The notes under the pieces: generated by a model | What the model was told of the DNA's origin: nothing | Seen by the model: only the letters and a program-made list of their open reading frames with translations | Databases searched by the model: none | From: JANMOK01 sp031415055 | GTDB lineage: Bacteria > Pseudomonadota > Alphaproteobacteria > Rhodobacterales > Rhodobacteraceae | Length of the DNA: 64,000 nucleotides | NCBI GenBank assembly: GCA_031415055.1 | Contig: JANOQZ010000042.1 | Coordinates: 70,736 to 134,735, forward strand | Direction of reading: 5' to 3' | In this document: piece after piece, positions 35,286 through 44,371 of the stretch | Position numbering within the stretch: position 1 is the first letter of the stretch | How the letters are laid out: the number at the start of each line of letters is the position of its first letter | Program-made: the position numbers and the translations under genes

Positions 35286-36761
35286 ATGCTGGACGCAACC
35301 AATTTGATTTCAATGCTGTCGGATCCCTCGTTGCTGCTGACCAAGGCTTTGGTTGGCGGCGAATGGTGTGATGCGGATTCGGGCGGGTCTTTTCCGGTGA
35401 CGAACCCGGCGCGGGGCGACGTGATTTGCACGGTGCCGGACATGGGCGTGGCTGAGACGCGACGGGCGATTGACGCGGCTTACGTCGCGCAACAGGCTTG
35501 GGCGGCGAGAACGGGAAAAGACCGTTCGGGCATCCTACGAAAGTGGTTTGAACTTATGGTCGCCAATGCTGATGACCTAGGTCGCATTCTGTGCGCCGAA
35601 ATGGGCAAACCGTTTGCCGAGGCGCGGGGCGAGGTGGTTTACGGGGCCAGTTTCATCGAATGGTTTGCCGAGGAGGCGCGGCGCAATTATGGCGAGACGG
35701 TTCCGGGGCACCAGCCGGACAAACGGATATTGATTATCAAACAGCCGGTTGGGGTGGTGGCGTCGATCACGCCGTGGAATTTCCCGAATGCGATGATTGC
35801 GCGGAAGGTGGGGCCGGCACTGGCGGTGGGGTGCGCGTTTGTGGCCAAACCGGCGGGTGAGACGCCGCTGTCGGCTTTGGCGATGGCTTTACTGGCGGAA
35901 CGTGCAGGTCTGCCGAAGGGGTTGTTCAGCGTGATTACCTCGAAACGATCCTCGGTGATTGGGAAAGAGTTCTGCGACAATCCCAAGGTGCGCAAGCTGA
36001 CCTTTACCGGTTCCACCGAGGTGGGGCGGATTTTGTTGGCCCAGGGGGCGGCGCAGGTGATGAAAATGTCGATGGAACTGGGCGGCAACGCGCCGTTCAT
36101 CGTGTTCGACGACGCCGATCTGGATAAGGCGGTTGAGGGGGCGATGATCTCGAAATATCGCAACAACGGGCAAACTTGCGTCTGCGCCAACCGGATTTAT
36201 GTGCAGGAAGGGGTCTATTACGCCTTCGCCGCCAAGCTGGCCGCTGCCGTTGGAAAGATGAAGATTGGCGATGGGTTTGGCGATGGGGTCACGACGGGGC
36301 CACTGATCACGGGGGCGGCTGTTGAAAAGGTGGAGGAACATATCGCCGATGCGGTGGCCAAGGGGGCCAAGGTGCTGGCGGGAGGCAAGCGGCACGCTCT
36401 GGGCGGGTTGTTTTTTGAGCCGACGATATTGACGGGGATGACACGCGACATGTTGGTGGCAAATGACGAAACGTTTGGTCCGGTCGCGCCGCTGTTTGCC
36501 TTCAAGGACGAGGCAGACGTGATCGAGGCGGCCAACGACACGATTTTCGGTCTGGCGTCGTATTTTTATGCGCGGGATTTGTCTCGGGTTTGGCGGGTGG
36601 CCGAGGCGCTGGAATATGGCATGGTCGGGGTCAATACCGGGCTTATCTCTACCGCTGAAGCGCCGTTTGGCGGGATGAAACAGTCGGGGTTGGGGCGCGA
36701 AGGCTCGAGCCACGGGATCGAGGATTATCTGGAGATGAAGTATATTTGTTTGAGTGTGTGA
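35286..36761 (+). CDS. gabD: NAD(P)-dependent succinate-semialdehyde dehydrogenase
   Basis: A 491-residue aldehyde dehydrogenase of the class C/GabD type. It has SITPWNFPNAMIARKVGPAL (cofactor binding), KLTFTGSTEVGRILL, the catalytic glutamate in MELGGNAPFIVFDDADLD and the nucleophile Cys in NNGQTCVCANRIYV, with FGGMKQSGLGREGS at the end. It oxidises succinate semialdehyde to succinate, the last step of the GABA shunt. The ATG at 35286 (MLDATNLISM) follows GAGGATG; a longer frame from 35244 is unlikely. The neighbours do not include gabT, so a different semialdehyde cannot be excluded. Confidence 0.93.
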   Translation: MLDATNLISMLSDPSLLLTKALVGGEWCDADSGGSFPVTNPARGDVICTVPDMGVAETRRAIDAAYVAQQAWAARTGKDRSGILRKWFELMVANADDLGRILCAEMGKPFAEARGEVVYGASFIEWFAEEARRNYGETVPGHQPDKRILIIKQPVGVVASITPWNFPNAMIARKVGPALAVGCAFVAKPAGETPLSALAMALLAERAGLPKGLFSVITSKRSSVIGKEFCDNPKVRKLTFTGSTEVGRILLAQGAAQVMKMSMELGGNAPFIVFDDADLDKAVEGAMISKYRNNGQTCVCANRIYVQEGVYYAFAAKLAAAVGKMKIGDGFGDGVTTGPLITGAAVEKVEEHIADAVAKGAKVLAGGKRHALGGLFFEPTILTGMTRDMLVANDETFGPVAPLFAFKDEADVIEAANDTIFGLASYFYARDLSRVWRVAEALEYGMVGVNTGLISTAEAPFGGMKQSGLGREGSSHGIEDYLEMKYICLSV

Positions 36762-36768
36762 GGGCACT

Positions 36769-37899
36769 ATGAAACCACGTATCCTGATCCTTGGTGCAGG
36801 CTTCGGCGGGATGGAGTTGAGTTCCATTTTGTCGGAGACTTTTGGCGACGGCGTTAACGTCACCTTGATCGACAAGGGGGATGCGTTTGTCTTTGGCTAT
36901 GCCAAACTCGATGTGATGTTCGGGCGAAAGACGCTGGACGAGGTGCGACTGCCGTATAAGAATTTCGTCAAGCTAGGGGTGCGGTTGGTGCGGGAAACCG
37001 TGACTTCGATTGATCCGGTGGCAAAGCGGGTGGTGACGGAAAGGGGCAGTTATCAGGCGGATTATCTGGTGGTGGCTTTGGGGGCGGATTACGACATCGC
37101 CGCCACTCCGGGGCTGGCTGAAAGCACCGAGTTTTACTCGGTGGCTGGGGCGGAAAAGCTGCGCGGGATTCTTCCGACGTTCACCAAGGGAAGTATAGTG
37201 ATCGGGGTTTGCGCCGCTCCGTTCAAATGCCCGCCCGCACCGAGCGAAGCGGCGTTGATGCTGCATGATTTTCTGGTGGATCGTGGCGTGCGGCAAGCGT
37301 GCGAAATTAGTGTGGTGATCCCGTTTGGCACGCCGGTGCCACCATCGCCGGAAACCTCGGCGGCGTTGGTTGGGGCGTTTGCGGAACGCGGGATTAGTTG
37401 GGTGCCGGGTCGCAGAGTCAGTTCGGTTGATGCGGTGGGTAAGACGATCACGCTGGACGATGGCAGCGTGATGGCATGCGATTTACTGCTGGGAGTGCCG
37501 AAACATTGTGCGCCTGACGTAGTGGAACGTTCCGGCATGGCGGAAGGCGGCTGGATAACGGTTGATGCGCGGACACTGGAAACGCGCTGGCCGGGTGTCT
37601 TTGCCGTGGGTGACATCGCCAATACAGGCACACCAAAGGCCGGGGTTTTTGCCGAAGGCGAGGCGAAGTCCGTGGCAGTGACCTTGATTGCGGCGATACG
37701 CGGCAGGCAGGACAAGGGCAGCTATGACGGCACGGGCACGTGTTATTTTGAGTTCGGTAAGGGGCAGATCGCCAAGGTTGAGGTCGATTTCTTTTCCGGT
37801 CCCAAACCTACTGGCACGTTTCATGCGCCGTCCGAAACGCTGCGCCGCGACAAGGACCTATTCGGTTCCAGCCGGAAGGCGCGTTGGTTTGGGTTGTGA
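36769..37899 (+). CDS. FAD-dependent NAD(P)/quinone oxidoreductase, sulfide:quinone reductase-like
   Basis: A 376-residue flavoprotein. Dinucleotide-binding motifs are ILGAGFGGMELSSILSE at the N-terminus and a second site near VAVGDIANTGTPKAGVFAEG. The layout matches SQR/NDH-2-like single-subunit enzymes. Cys residues at VCAAPFKCPPAPSEA (about residues 147-152) lie where SQR-type enzymes have a redox cysteine, but the full three-cysteine SQR set is not clear. The ATG at 36769 is seven bases after the gabD stop, so it is probably co-transcribed. The substrate is unknown. Confidence 0.82.
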   Translation: MKPRILILGAGFGGMELSSILSETFGDGVNVTLIDKGDAFVFGYAKLDVMFGRKTLDEVRLPYKNFVKLGVRLVRETVTSIDPVAKRVVTERGSYQADYLVVALGADYDIAATPGLAESTEFYSVAGAEKLRGILPTFTKGSIVIGVCAAPFKCPPAPSEAALMLHDFLVDRGVRQACEISVVIPFGTPVPPSPETSAALVGAFAERGISWVPGRRVSSVDAVGKTITLDDGSVMACDLLLGVPKHCAPDVVERSGMAEGGWITVDARTLETRWPGVFAVGDIANTGTPKAGVFAEGEAKSVAVTLIAAIRGRQDKGSYDGTGTCYFEFGKGQIAKVEVDFFSGPKPTGTFHAPSETLRRDKDLFGSSRKARWFGL

Positions 37900-37906
37900 A
37901 TCTAGT

Positions 37907-39742
37907 TTACAGGACGAAAAAGTCGGCCAATCCTAAAGCCAAGCCATCGGTGAGCGAGGCGATTTGTTGTTTGGCACCGGCACCGTTGCCATCGGCGTCA
38001 AACCAGATATTGCCGGTAGCTTGGTCGTAGAGGATACGCTGGAATTGGTCGGTGGCGGCGGTGCCAAAGGCGAAGGATTGGGGGGCCAATGCACCGGTTG
38101 CCAGTCCAAAGGAACTTCCAATGAGGCCGATCAAATCCTGGCCCAGCGCGAAGTCGGTGACATTGTCCCAGTTGCTGCTGCCAAAATCGCCAAACAGAAA
38201 CGTGTCGGCATCGCCACCACCGGTTAGCGTGTCTTTTCCGGTGCCGCCGTTCAAAGTGTCGGCACCAAGGCCGCCGAGCAGTTTGTCGATATTGGCAAAG
38301 CCAAGCAGAGTATTGGCGGCACCGTTGCCGGTTAGCGTATTTTTCAAGGCATTGCCTGTACCGTCAATTACGGCATTGCCGGTCAAGATCAGGTTTTCAA
38401 CTTGGCTATTCAACGCAAAAGTTACCGAGGCTGTGACTTTGTCGGAGCCTTGGTCGTAGATTTCGACAACCACATCCCCAAGGTCATCGACGGTAAATGA
38501 ATCACTGCCGCCACCCCCATGCATCGTGTCGGCGCCGATTCCGCCATTGATGATGTCATTGCCCAAATCGCCAAAAAGCACGTTGTTGCCGCTATTGCCG
38601 GTGATCGTGTTGTTCAGAGTATTTCCGGTGCCGTTGATGTCACTTGATCCCGTAAGGGTCAATTTTTCGACATTTGTCGACAGTGTGAACGTCACCGAGG
38701 AAGTGACGCTATCGGTCCCCCCGTTGAACAGTTCGACGATGACATCGTTCGTATTATCGACGTAATAAGTATCGTTGTCGGCCCCGCCCAACATCTCGTC
38801 GCCACCCGTTTGACCGTCGAGAATGTCTTTGCCAGAGCCGCCGTAAATCAGGTCGTCGCCTGCACCGCCAAAGAGCATGTCGTTGCCAGCAAGGCCGTCG
38901 ATCGTGTCATGCAGTGCCGTGCCGGTCAGCGTGTTGGCACCGCCCGTGCCGGTGATAAAGTTCTGGCCACCGACACCTCTGATCGTTAGCGACACGGTTT
39001 CGGTATGGGTCGCGCCATCCCAACCGAGGATGGTGTATGTAAAGGTCTCGACCGCCGACTGACCGCCGTTCAGGCCCGAGAACCCACCGGTGTTGGTATA
39101 AATCAGCGACTGCCCATTGGCGGCGATTGACACGCTGCCAAGTGCACCGCTTGCGTTGACGCTGAGGATTGATTTTGCGTCAGTGTCATTGGCGAGGACG
39201 CTAAGGTCCAGAACCGGGACGTTGCGAGTCATGCTTGCTTGATCGGCTAGGGTATCGCTGACGGGAAACTCGACGGTGATCGACGCGATGCGAAAGCCAT
39301 CGAGGCGTGTATAGGCACCGATACCCACAAGGTCGCCGTAGAGGGCGATGGCGTTGGTATGCGAGGCATCGATTAGCGTGCTCGCGGATGCTGCAACCAG
39401 ATTGTCGGCAAATAAACGAAACGCGACGCCCTCGGCAGTTTCGTTGAAGCGCGTCGGCATCGGCATGAGGGTGATCGAGGTTATTTTCACGACCTGCGAG
39501 AAGGCGAAGATAGCAACTTCGTGTTTGCCGTCGCCGTCAATGGCAACCTCGGCGTCGCCATAGGGGTTCAGCATGCCGATGCCATCAACGGTTTGGTTGA
39601 GAATTGGGGTGTTTTCGTAAATCTGGTTGTTGCTGTCGGGGTCGAACAAGCCGCTGGATATGGTCAGTTGCAGCCCGCTATTGGCGAAAATCATGCTGAG
39701 AGAATCGGGGCTCGTGCCCGTTAAATCGAACGTTATCGACAT
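37907..39742 (-). CDS. RTX calcium-binding repeat protein
   Basis: About 611 residues from ATG 39742 (MSITFDLTG). An N-terminal 180-residue domain of unknown type is followed by a cadherin/VCBS-like module (LDLSVLANDTDAKSILSVNA) and RTX repeats such as GGAGDDLIYGGSGKDILDGQ. An approximately 87-residue unit occurs twice: D(T/S)-x-x-VD...D-V-(I/V)-VE followed by VTxSVTFxL and NTxTGNxxxNxLxG. The C-terminal 100 residues (DNVTDFALGQDLIGL, then FDADGNGAGAKQQIASL) match peptidase M10/serralysin C-terminal domains used for type I secretion. There is no catalytic motif. It is convergent with the flavoprotein gene. No secretion ATPase is in the window. Confidence 0.88.
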   Translation of the reverse strand: MSITFDLTGTSPDSLSMIFANSGLQLTISSGLFDPDSNNQIYENTPILNQTVDGIGMLNPYGDAEVAIDGDGKHEVAIFAFSQVVKITSITLMPMPTRFNETAEGVAFRLFADNLVAASASTLIDASHTNAIALYGDLVGIGAYTRLDGFRIASITVEFPVSDTLADQASMTRNVPVLDLSVLANDTDAKSILSVNASGALGSVSIAANGQSLIYTNTGGFSGLNGGQSAVETFTYTILGWDGATHTETVSLTIRGVGGQNFITGTGGANTLTGTALHDTIDGLAGNDMLFGGAGDDLIYGGSGKDILDGQTGGDEMLGGADNDTYYVDNTNDVIVELFNGGTDSVTSSVTFTLSTNVEKLTLTGSSDINGTGNTLNNTITGNSGNNVLFGDLGNDIINGGIGADTMHGGGGSDSFTVDDLGDVVVEIYDQGSDKVTASVTFALNSQVENLILTGNAVIDGTGNALKNTLTGNGAANTLLGFANIDKLLGGLGADTLNGGTGKDTLTGGGDADTFLFGDFGSSNWDNVTDFALGQDLIGLIGSSFGLATGALAPQSFAFGTAATDQFQRILYDQATGNIWFDADGNGAGAKQQIASLTDGLALGLADFFVL

Positions 39743-39936
39743 TTTGTCGGATATCCCCCAACGCAACACCACACAGCGCCAAAAGCGCCTTGGCTTAATT
39801 CACAATCCAAAACTTACTGCTTCGGAGCGGAATCTAGCATTTTGCGTGCGATATGTCTACTGACTGTCGAGCGGCAGTTTGGGAATACCTGCCGAGCGTT
39901 TGGGTTCTCGGGATGTTTTGTCGCACATCCGCGCGA

Positions 39937-40086
39937 CTATTGCGCTGCCACGCTCGCCATCTCCACTTTTTCCACCCGCACCGCCGAAAACTTGAATTCG
40001 GGGATTTTTCCGAAAGGGTCTAGAGCGGGGTTGGTGAGAACATTGGCGCCGGCTTCGACAAAGGCGAAGGGCAGAAAGACGTTTTC
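39937..40086 (-). pseudogene. Displaced 3' end of a formate dehydrogenase alpha gene
   Basis: About 50 codons matching the end of the formate dehydrogenase at 40825-43605: ENVFLPFAFVEAGANVLTNP followed by ALDPFGKIPEFKFSAVRVEK, then a slightly different end (VEMASVAAQ) and a TAG stop. DNA similarity to the intact end is high. Upstream of it (40087-40158) the frame continues with unrelated residues and no start. It is therefore a fragment, separated from the intact gene by an unknown gene at 40159-40692. Confidence 0.85.
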
Positions 40087-40158
40087 CAATACAATTGGTG
40101 CGGCGTAAGGCCAGATTTGCCAACCGCCGTCGCCAGCCTCGGAAATTCTTTGAAAACT

Positions 40159-40692
40159 CTATTCGACAACGCTGTTGTCGAGCTTAAAGCCGATCTTCGT
40201 TTGCCCATCATGGTCGCCGGGGCGATGCTTCAACCATTCGGAAACTAGGCGATAGATAAGCTCGTGTACCTTTTCAACGTCCGGGCATATTACGCCGTCA
40301 AAATCGCAATCTAATTCTTTGTCAAGGATTGTAAAATGCGCCTCATTGCCTTTCCGCGTGCAGTAAATTTTGATAATCAAATTGTGCTTGGGAAATTCAC
40401 CTTCTGCTTTTTCCAAGATAACCCCAAGCCCGAAACGAAATGAGCCATCTGAAGCGTGCGTTATTGCATCATGCAGAAACCGGACTTCCGAAGTGTTTTC
40501 TTCTTCATCGAGGTTGTAAAGTGGCGTGTAACATTTCGTTTCGCCATTTGATTGAAAGTTCTTCGGCATTTCCAAGAAGTCCCTTAGTCCATTCACAATC
40601 AACGTGGCGAGAATCAAGTTCTCGTCGCAAAACTTTTTCTCGCTTTCCTTGTATGCTGCGAAAGCGCCTCGAAGCATTTGGTACTTGCTCAT
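40159..40692 (-). CDS. Hypothetical accessory protein inserted between fdh 3'-end copies
   Basis: A 177-residue product from ATG 40692 (MSKYQMLRGAFAAYKE). It has a charged helical N-terminus and an alpha/beta C-terminal half (RFGLGVILEKAEGEFPKHNL, CTRKGNEAHFTILDKELDCD). There is no signal peptide or membrane segment, and I do not recognise the family. Its GC content is lower than that of the flanking fdh sequences. An upstream extension of the open frame by 41 residues is not supported. It is bracketed by the intact fdh gene and a displaced copy of that gene's 3' end, so it was probably acquired by insertion. Confidence 0.65.
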   Translation of the reverse strand: MSKYQMLRGAFAAYKESEKKFCDENLILATLIVNGLRDFLEMPKNFQSNGETKCYTPLYNLDEEENTSEVRFLHDAITHASDGSFRFGLGVILEKAEGEFPKHNLIIKIYCTRKGNEAHFTILDKELDCDFDGVICPDVEKVHELIYRLVSEWLKHRPGDHDGQTKIGFKLDNSVVE

Positions 40693-40824
40693 TCGTCTCT
40701 CCCAAAAATTTATGGCCCGAGCGCACGCTCCTGATACTACCCTAAGTGGGTTTCTACTGCTCATTGGAAGCAATGCCGCGCCTTCGGAAATGTCCAATGT
40801 TGACTTTTGCCTCATCAGGGACCG

Positions 40825-43605
40825 TTATTCCGCCGCCACTTTCTCCGTTTCCACTTTGTCGACCCGCACCGCCGAAAACTTGAATTCGGGGATTTTGCCG
40901 AAAGGGTCGAGCGCGGGGTTGGTGAGGACGTTGGCGGCAGCTTCGACAAAGGCGAACGGGAGGAAAACGTTGTCTTCCGACACGGCTCGGTCGGCCCGTG
41001 CCATGACCGTGATGCTGCCACGTCGCGTGGTCAGACGCAGCAGGCCACCGGGTTCGATGCCAAGGCGACGCAGGGTGGCGGGGTGGAGCGAGCAGTTCGC
41101 CTCCGGCTCCAGCCCATCTAGCACCTTGGCACGGCGTGTCATTGAGCCGGTGTGCCAATGTTCCAACTGTCGCCCGGTGATTAGAATGAACGGGTAGTCG
41201 GCATCGGGCACTTCGTCGGGCGCAATGATGTTGGCGGGGGTAAATTTGGCCCGACCATCCTTGCGCGGGAAACCGTCGCCAAAAACGATGGGTTGGCCGG
41301 GATCGGTGGGGCTAAGCGAAGGATAGGTGACGGAAGCCTGTTCAAGCCGTTCCCATGTAATGTTGTCAAGCGAGCGCATGTTGAGTTTCATCTCGGCGAA
41401 AATCTCGCGGGGATGAGTGTAGGTCCAGTTCAGGCCAAGCCGATTCGCTAGGTCGGTGGTGATCCGCCAATCCTCGCGCGCTTGCCCCGGTGGTGGCACG
41501 GAGGGGCGGCCCATTTGCACTTGGCGGTTGGTGTTGGTGACGGTGCCGGTCTTTTCGGCAAAGGCGGTGGCGGGCAGGATGACATCTGCATAGTTGGCGG
41601 TTTCGGTGAGGAAAATATCCTGCACGACCAAGTGTTTGAGTTTGGCCAAAGCGTGACGCGCGTGGTCGACATCGGGGTCGGACATCGCAGGGTTTTCGCC
41701 AAGGATATACATGCCGTGGATCTTATCGTCATGGATAGCGTCCATGATCTCGACCACGGTCAGGCCCTTTTGACTGGAGAAATCGGGGGTTTTCCACACT
41801 TCGGTAAAGGCGGATCGCACGCCATCATCAGTGACGCTTTGATAATCGGGCAGGAACATCGGGATCATGCCGGCGTCCGACGCGCCTTGCACGTTGTTCT
41901 GACCGCGCAGGGGATGCAGGCCGGTGCCGGGGCGCCCAACATGGCCGGTCATCAGTGCCAGCGAGATCAGGCAGCGCGAGTTGTCGGTGCCGTGGATGTG
42001 TTGCGATATGCCCATGCCCCAGAAGATCATCCCGGCTTTGGCGGTGGCAAAATCGCGGGCAACGTCGCGGATTGTCTTGGCGTCGATGCCGCAGAGCGGG
42101 GCCATTTTTTCTGGTGAAAAGGCCGCCAGATGCGCCTTTTGCGCCTCCCAGTTTTCGGTATAGGCAGCGATGTACTGGCGGTCGTAGAGTTCTTCTTCGA
42201 CGATCACATGCATGATGGCGTTCAGCAGCGACACATCGGTGCCGGGGCGGAATTTGAGGCGGTGGGTGGCGTAACGGCCAAGGCCAACACCGCGCGGGTC
42301 AATCACGATCAACTTGCCGCCGCGTTTGGCGAATTGCTTGAAATAAGTAGCGGCGACCGGGTGATTTTCGACCGGGTTGGCCCCGATGACAATGGCGCAA
42401 TCGGCGTGCTCGATTTCGTTGAAGGTGGCCGTCACCGCAGCCGAGCCGACATTTTCCATCAGCGCCGCGACCGATGAGGCGTGACACAGGCGCGTGCAAT
42501 GATCGACGTTGTTATGGCCAAATCCGGTGCGGATCAGTTTCTGGAACAGATAGGCTTCCTCGTTGGAACATTTGGCCGAGCCAAAACCGGCGATGGCCGT
42601 GCCGCCTTTTTCGTCGCGCAATCTGGCCATGCCACCCGCAGCGAAATCCAAAGCCTCGTCCCAGGTCGCTTCGCGGAAATGCGTCCATGGGTTGCCGGGG
42701 TCGACGTTGAGGCCTTTAGCGGGGGCGTCGGCGCGACGGATCATCGGTTTGGTCAGGCGATGCGGGTGGGACACGTAGTCAAAACCGAAACGGCCTTTGA
42801 CGCAGAGGCGTTGTTCGTTGGCCGGGCCATCCACGCCATCGACCCAGAGGATTTTGTCGTCTTTGATCTTGAATGACAATTGGCAGCCGACACCGCAATA
42901 GGGGCAGACCGAGGTGACTTCGCGTTCGTATGCGCGACTATCGCCGTGTTCGTGTTCGTCCAGCGCCGTTGCGGGCATCAGTGCCCCGGTCGGGCAAGCC
43001 TGCACGCATTCGCCGCAGGCAACGCAGGTGGAATTGCCCATCGGGTCGTTCATATCGAAGGTTATTTGCGCGTCATGGCCGCGAAAAGACATGCCGATCA
43101 CGTCGTTGACTTGCACTTCACGGCACGCGCGGACGCAGAGGTTGCATTGGATACAGGCATCCAGATTGACGTGCATGGCGACGTGCGAATTGTCGAGCAA
43201 CGGCACGCGCTGCTTTTCGATGGTCGGGAAGCGGCTGATGGTGACGGCTTGCTTGTCGGCCATGTCCCACAAATGCGAGGACCGGTCGTGCGCGACGTCG
43301 CGTTTTGGCTGATCGGTGACCAGCAGTTCCATCACCATCTTGCGGGCTTTGTCAGCGCGTTCGGACTGGGTTTTGACGATCATGCCTTGGCTGGGTTGGC
43401 GGATGCAGGAGGCGGCTAGAACGCGCTCGCCATCAACCTCAACCATGCAGGCGCGGCAATTGCCGTCAGACCGATAGCCGGGTTGGTCGGAATGGCAGAG
43501 ATGCGGGATGGTGGTGCCTTCACGTTGTGCCACTTGCCAGATCGATTCACCGGGTGCGGCGGAAACGGGCTTGCCGTCCAGGGTGAAAGTGATGGCGTCA
43601 GACAT
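40825..43605 (-). CDS. Formate dehydrogenase alpha subunit (molybdopterin, multi Fe-S)
   Basis: A 926-residue molybdenum/tungsten enzyme oxidising formate to CO2. In order it has an N-terminal plant-type 2Fe-2S domain (about 1-85), a His-Cys Fe-S segment, two 4Fe-4S clusters (CIQCNLCVRACREVQ and CVACGECVQACPTGA), a further 4Fe-4S (CPYCGVGCQ), and the bis-MGD catalytic domain. The metal ligand is cysteine, not selenocysteine, in HCTRLCHASS. The C-terminal domain is of molydopterin dinucleotide-binding type. I choose ATG 43605 (MSDAITFTLDG); the in-frame extension upstream to 43908 is intergenic. Genes for NAD-linked beta/gamma subunits (fdsB/G) are not adjacent, so its electron acceptor is unclear. 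The 3' end is duplicated downstream. Confidence 0.93.
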   Translation of the reverse strand: MSDAITFTLDGKPVSAAPGESIWQVAQREGTTIPHLCHSDQPGYRSDGNCRACMVEVDGERVLAASCIRQPSQGMIVKTQSERADKARKMVMELLVTDQPKRDVAHDRSSHLWDMADKQAVTISRFPTIEKQRVPLLDNSHVAMHVNLDACIQCNLCVRACREVQVNDVIGMSFRGHDAQITFDMNDPMGNSTCVACGECVQACPTGALMPATALDEHEHGDSRAYEREVTSVCPYCGVGCQLSFKIKDDKILWVDGVDGPANEQRLCVKGRFGFDYVSHPHRLTKPMIRRADAPAKGLNVDPGNPWTHFREATWDEALDFAAGGMARLRDEKGGTAIAGFGSAKCSNEEAYLFQKLIRTGFGHNNVDHCTRLCHASSVAALMENVGSAAVTATFNEIEHADCAIVIGANPVENHPVAATYFKQFAKRGGKLIVIDPRGVGLGRYATHRLKFRPGTDVSLLNAIMHVIVEEELYDRQYIAAYTENWEAQKAHLAAFSPEKMAPLCGIDAKTIRDVARDFATAKAGMIFWGMGISQHIHGTDNSRCLISLALMTGHVGRPGTGLHPLRGQNNVQGASDAGMIPMFLPDYQSVTDDGVRSAFTEVWKTPDFSSQKGLTVVEIMDAIHDDKIHGMYILGENPAMSDPDVDHARHALAKLKHLVVQDIFLTETANYADVILPATAFAEKTGTVTNTNRQVQMGRPSVPPPGQAREDWRITTDLANRLGLNWTYTHPREIFAEMKLNMRSLDNITWERLEQASVTYPSLSPTDPGQPIVFGDGFPRKDGRAKFTPANIIAPDEVPDADYPFILITGRQLEHWHTGSMTRRAKVLDGLEPEANCSLHPATLRRLGIEPGGLLRLTTRRGSITVMARADRAVSEDNVFLPFAFVEAAANVLTNPALDPFGKIPEFKFSAVRVDKVETEKVAAE

Positions 43606-43659
43606 CGGCGGGCTCCGGCTTGAGGTTGCTGCCGTTAGATCATTTGCGCCGATGTTTTG

Positions 43660-43687
43660 AAACCCGGCTTGCGACGGGTTTTTCAGC
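43660..43687 (-). terminator. Hairpin between GST and formate dehydrogenase genes
   Basis: AAACCCG (43660-43666) and CGGGTTT (43675-43681) form a seven-base stem with an 8-base loop, flanked by A/T on both sides. It lies downstream of the GST gene and upstream of fdh on the minus strand and may end GST transcription. The T-tracts are short, so strength is moderate. Confidence 0.45.
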
Positions 43688-43730
43688 GATTGCGAAATAT
43701 GTGGTTGCGGATCGTAAACTTTGGTTTCGT

Positions 43731-44339
43731 TTATGTGGGAATCGTTGCGAGCATTGAAGGCCGTTTGGCAAATTCGGTTTCCCAAGCGGTCAGTTTGGGA
43801 CGACCCTCGCGCCAATCGCGAGCAGAATGGCGCAGGTCGAGATAGCCAAGTGCCGTGCCGGTGGCGATTTGGCCGAGGTCGAGCAACCCGTTGAGATGGT
43901 CGATCCAATCGGCCTCAAGTGCGTCCAATGCAGCAGCGATTTTGCGCCATTGCGCCTCGACCCAATCGGGGGATTGTTTATCGGTTGGTCGCAGGCGCAC
44001 TTCATAAACCATCAGCAACGCAGCATCGAGGATGCCGTCGGCGGTGGCTTCTAGCGTGAGGGTGCGCCAGCGGGTTTCGCCAGCTGGAATCAGTTTGGGA
44101 AACGGATGCCGGGCATCGAGGTATTCGCAGATCACCCGGCTGTCATAGATCGGCTGGCCGTCTTCGGTGATCAGGCAGGGGATTTTGCCTAAGGGGTTTT
44201 GATCCGGAATCGGGTTGGCCAGCAACGGGCCGGTGCTGGTGGCGATGACCTCGGTGCGGCGGATCAGGCCAGTTTCGTGCAGCACGACCAGCACCTTGCG
44301 GGCATAGGGCGAGATCGGTCCGGCGTGGAGTTTCAGCAT
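43731..44339 (-). CDS. Glutathione S-transferase family protein
   Basis: A 202-residue cytosolic GST. The N-terminal thioredoxin-fold domain has LHAGPISPYARKVLVVLHET and the substrate-adjacent NPLGKIPCLITEDGQPIYDS with the conserved cis-Pro; the C-terminal helical domain follows from about residue 85. A serine (S9) near the N-terminus is the likely thiol-stabilising residue. It conjugates or reduces electrophilic compounds with glutathione; the substrate is unknown. It is separated from fdh by a hairpin and is probably transcribed alone. Confidence 0.9.
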   Translation of the reverse strand: MLKLHAGPISPYARKVLVVLHETGLIRRTEVIATSTGPLLANPIPDQNPLGKIPCLITEDGQPIYDSRVICEYLDARHPFPKLIPAGETRWRTLTLEATADGILDAALLMVYEVRLRPTDKQSPDWVEAQWRKIAAALDALEADWIDHLNGLLDLGQIATGTALGYLDLRHSARDWREGRPKLTAWETEFAKRPSMLATIPT

Positions 44340-44371
44340 TCATTGTTTCCCAATAGTATCTTCAGTTCATT

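Noticed and set aside
42475..42500. Selenocysteine at the metal site of formate dehydrogenase
   Set aside because: The codon at the metal-ligand position is a normal cysteine codon (HCTRLCHASS), and no in-frame TGA is present.
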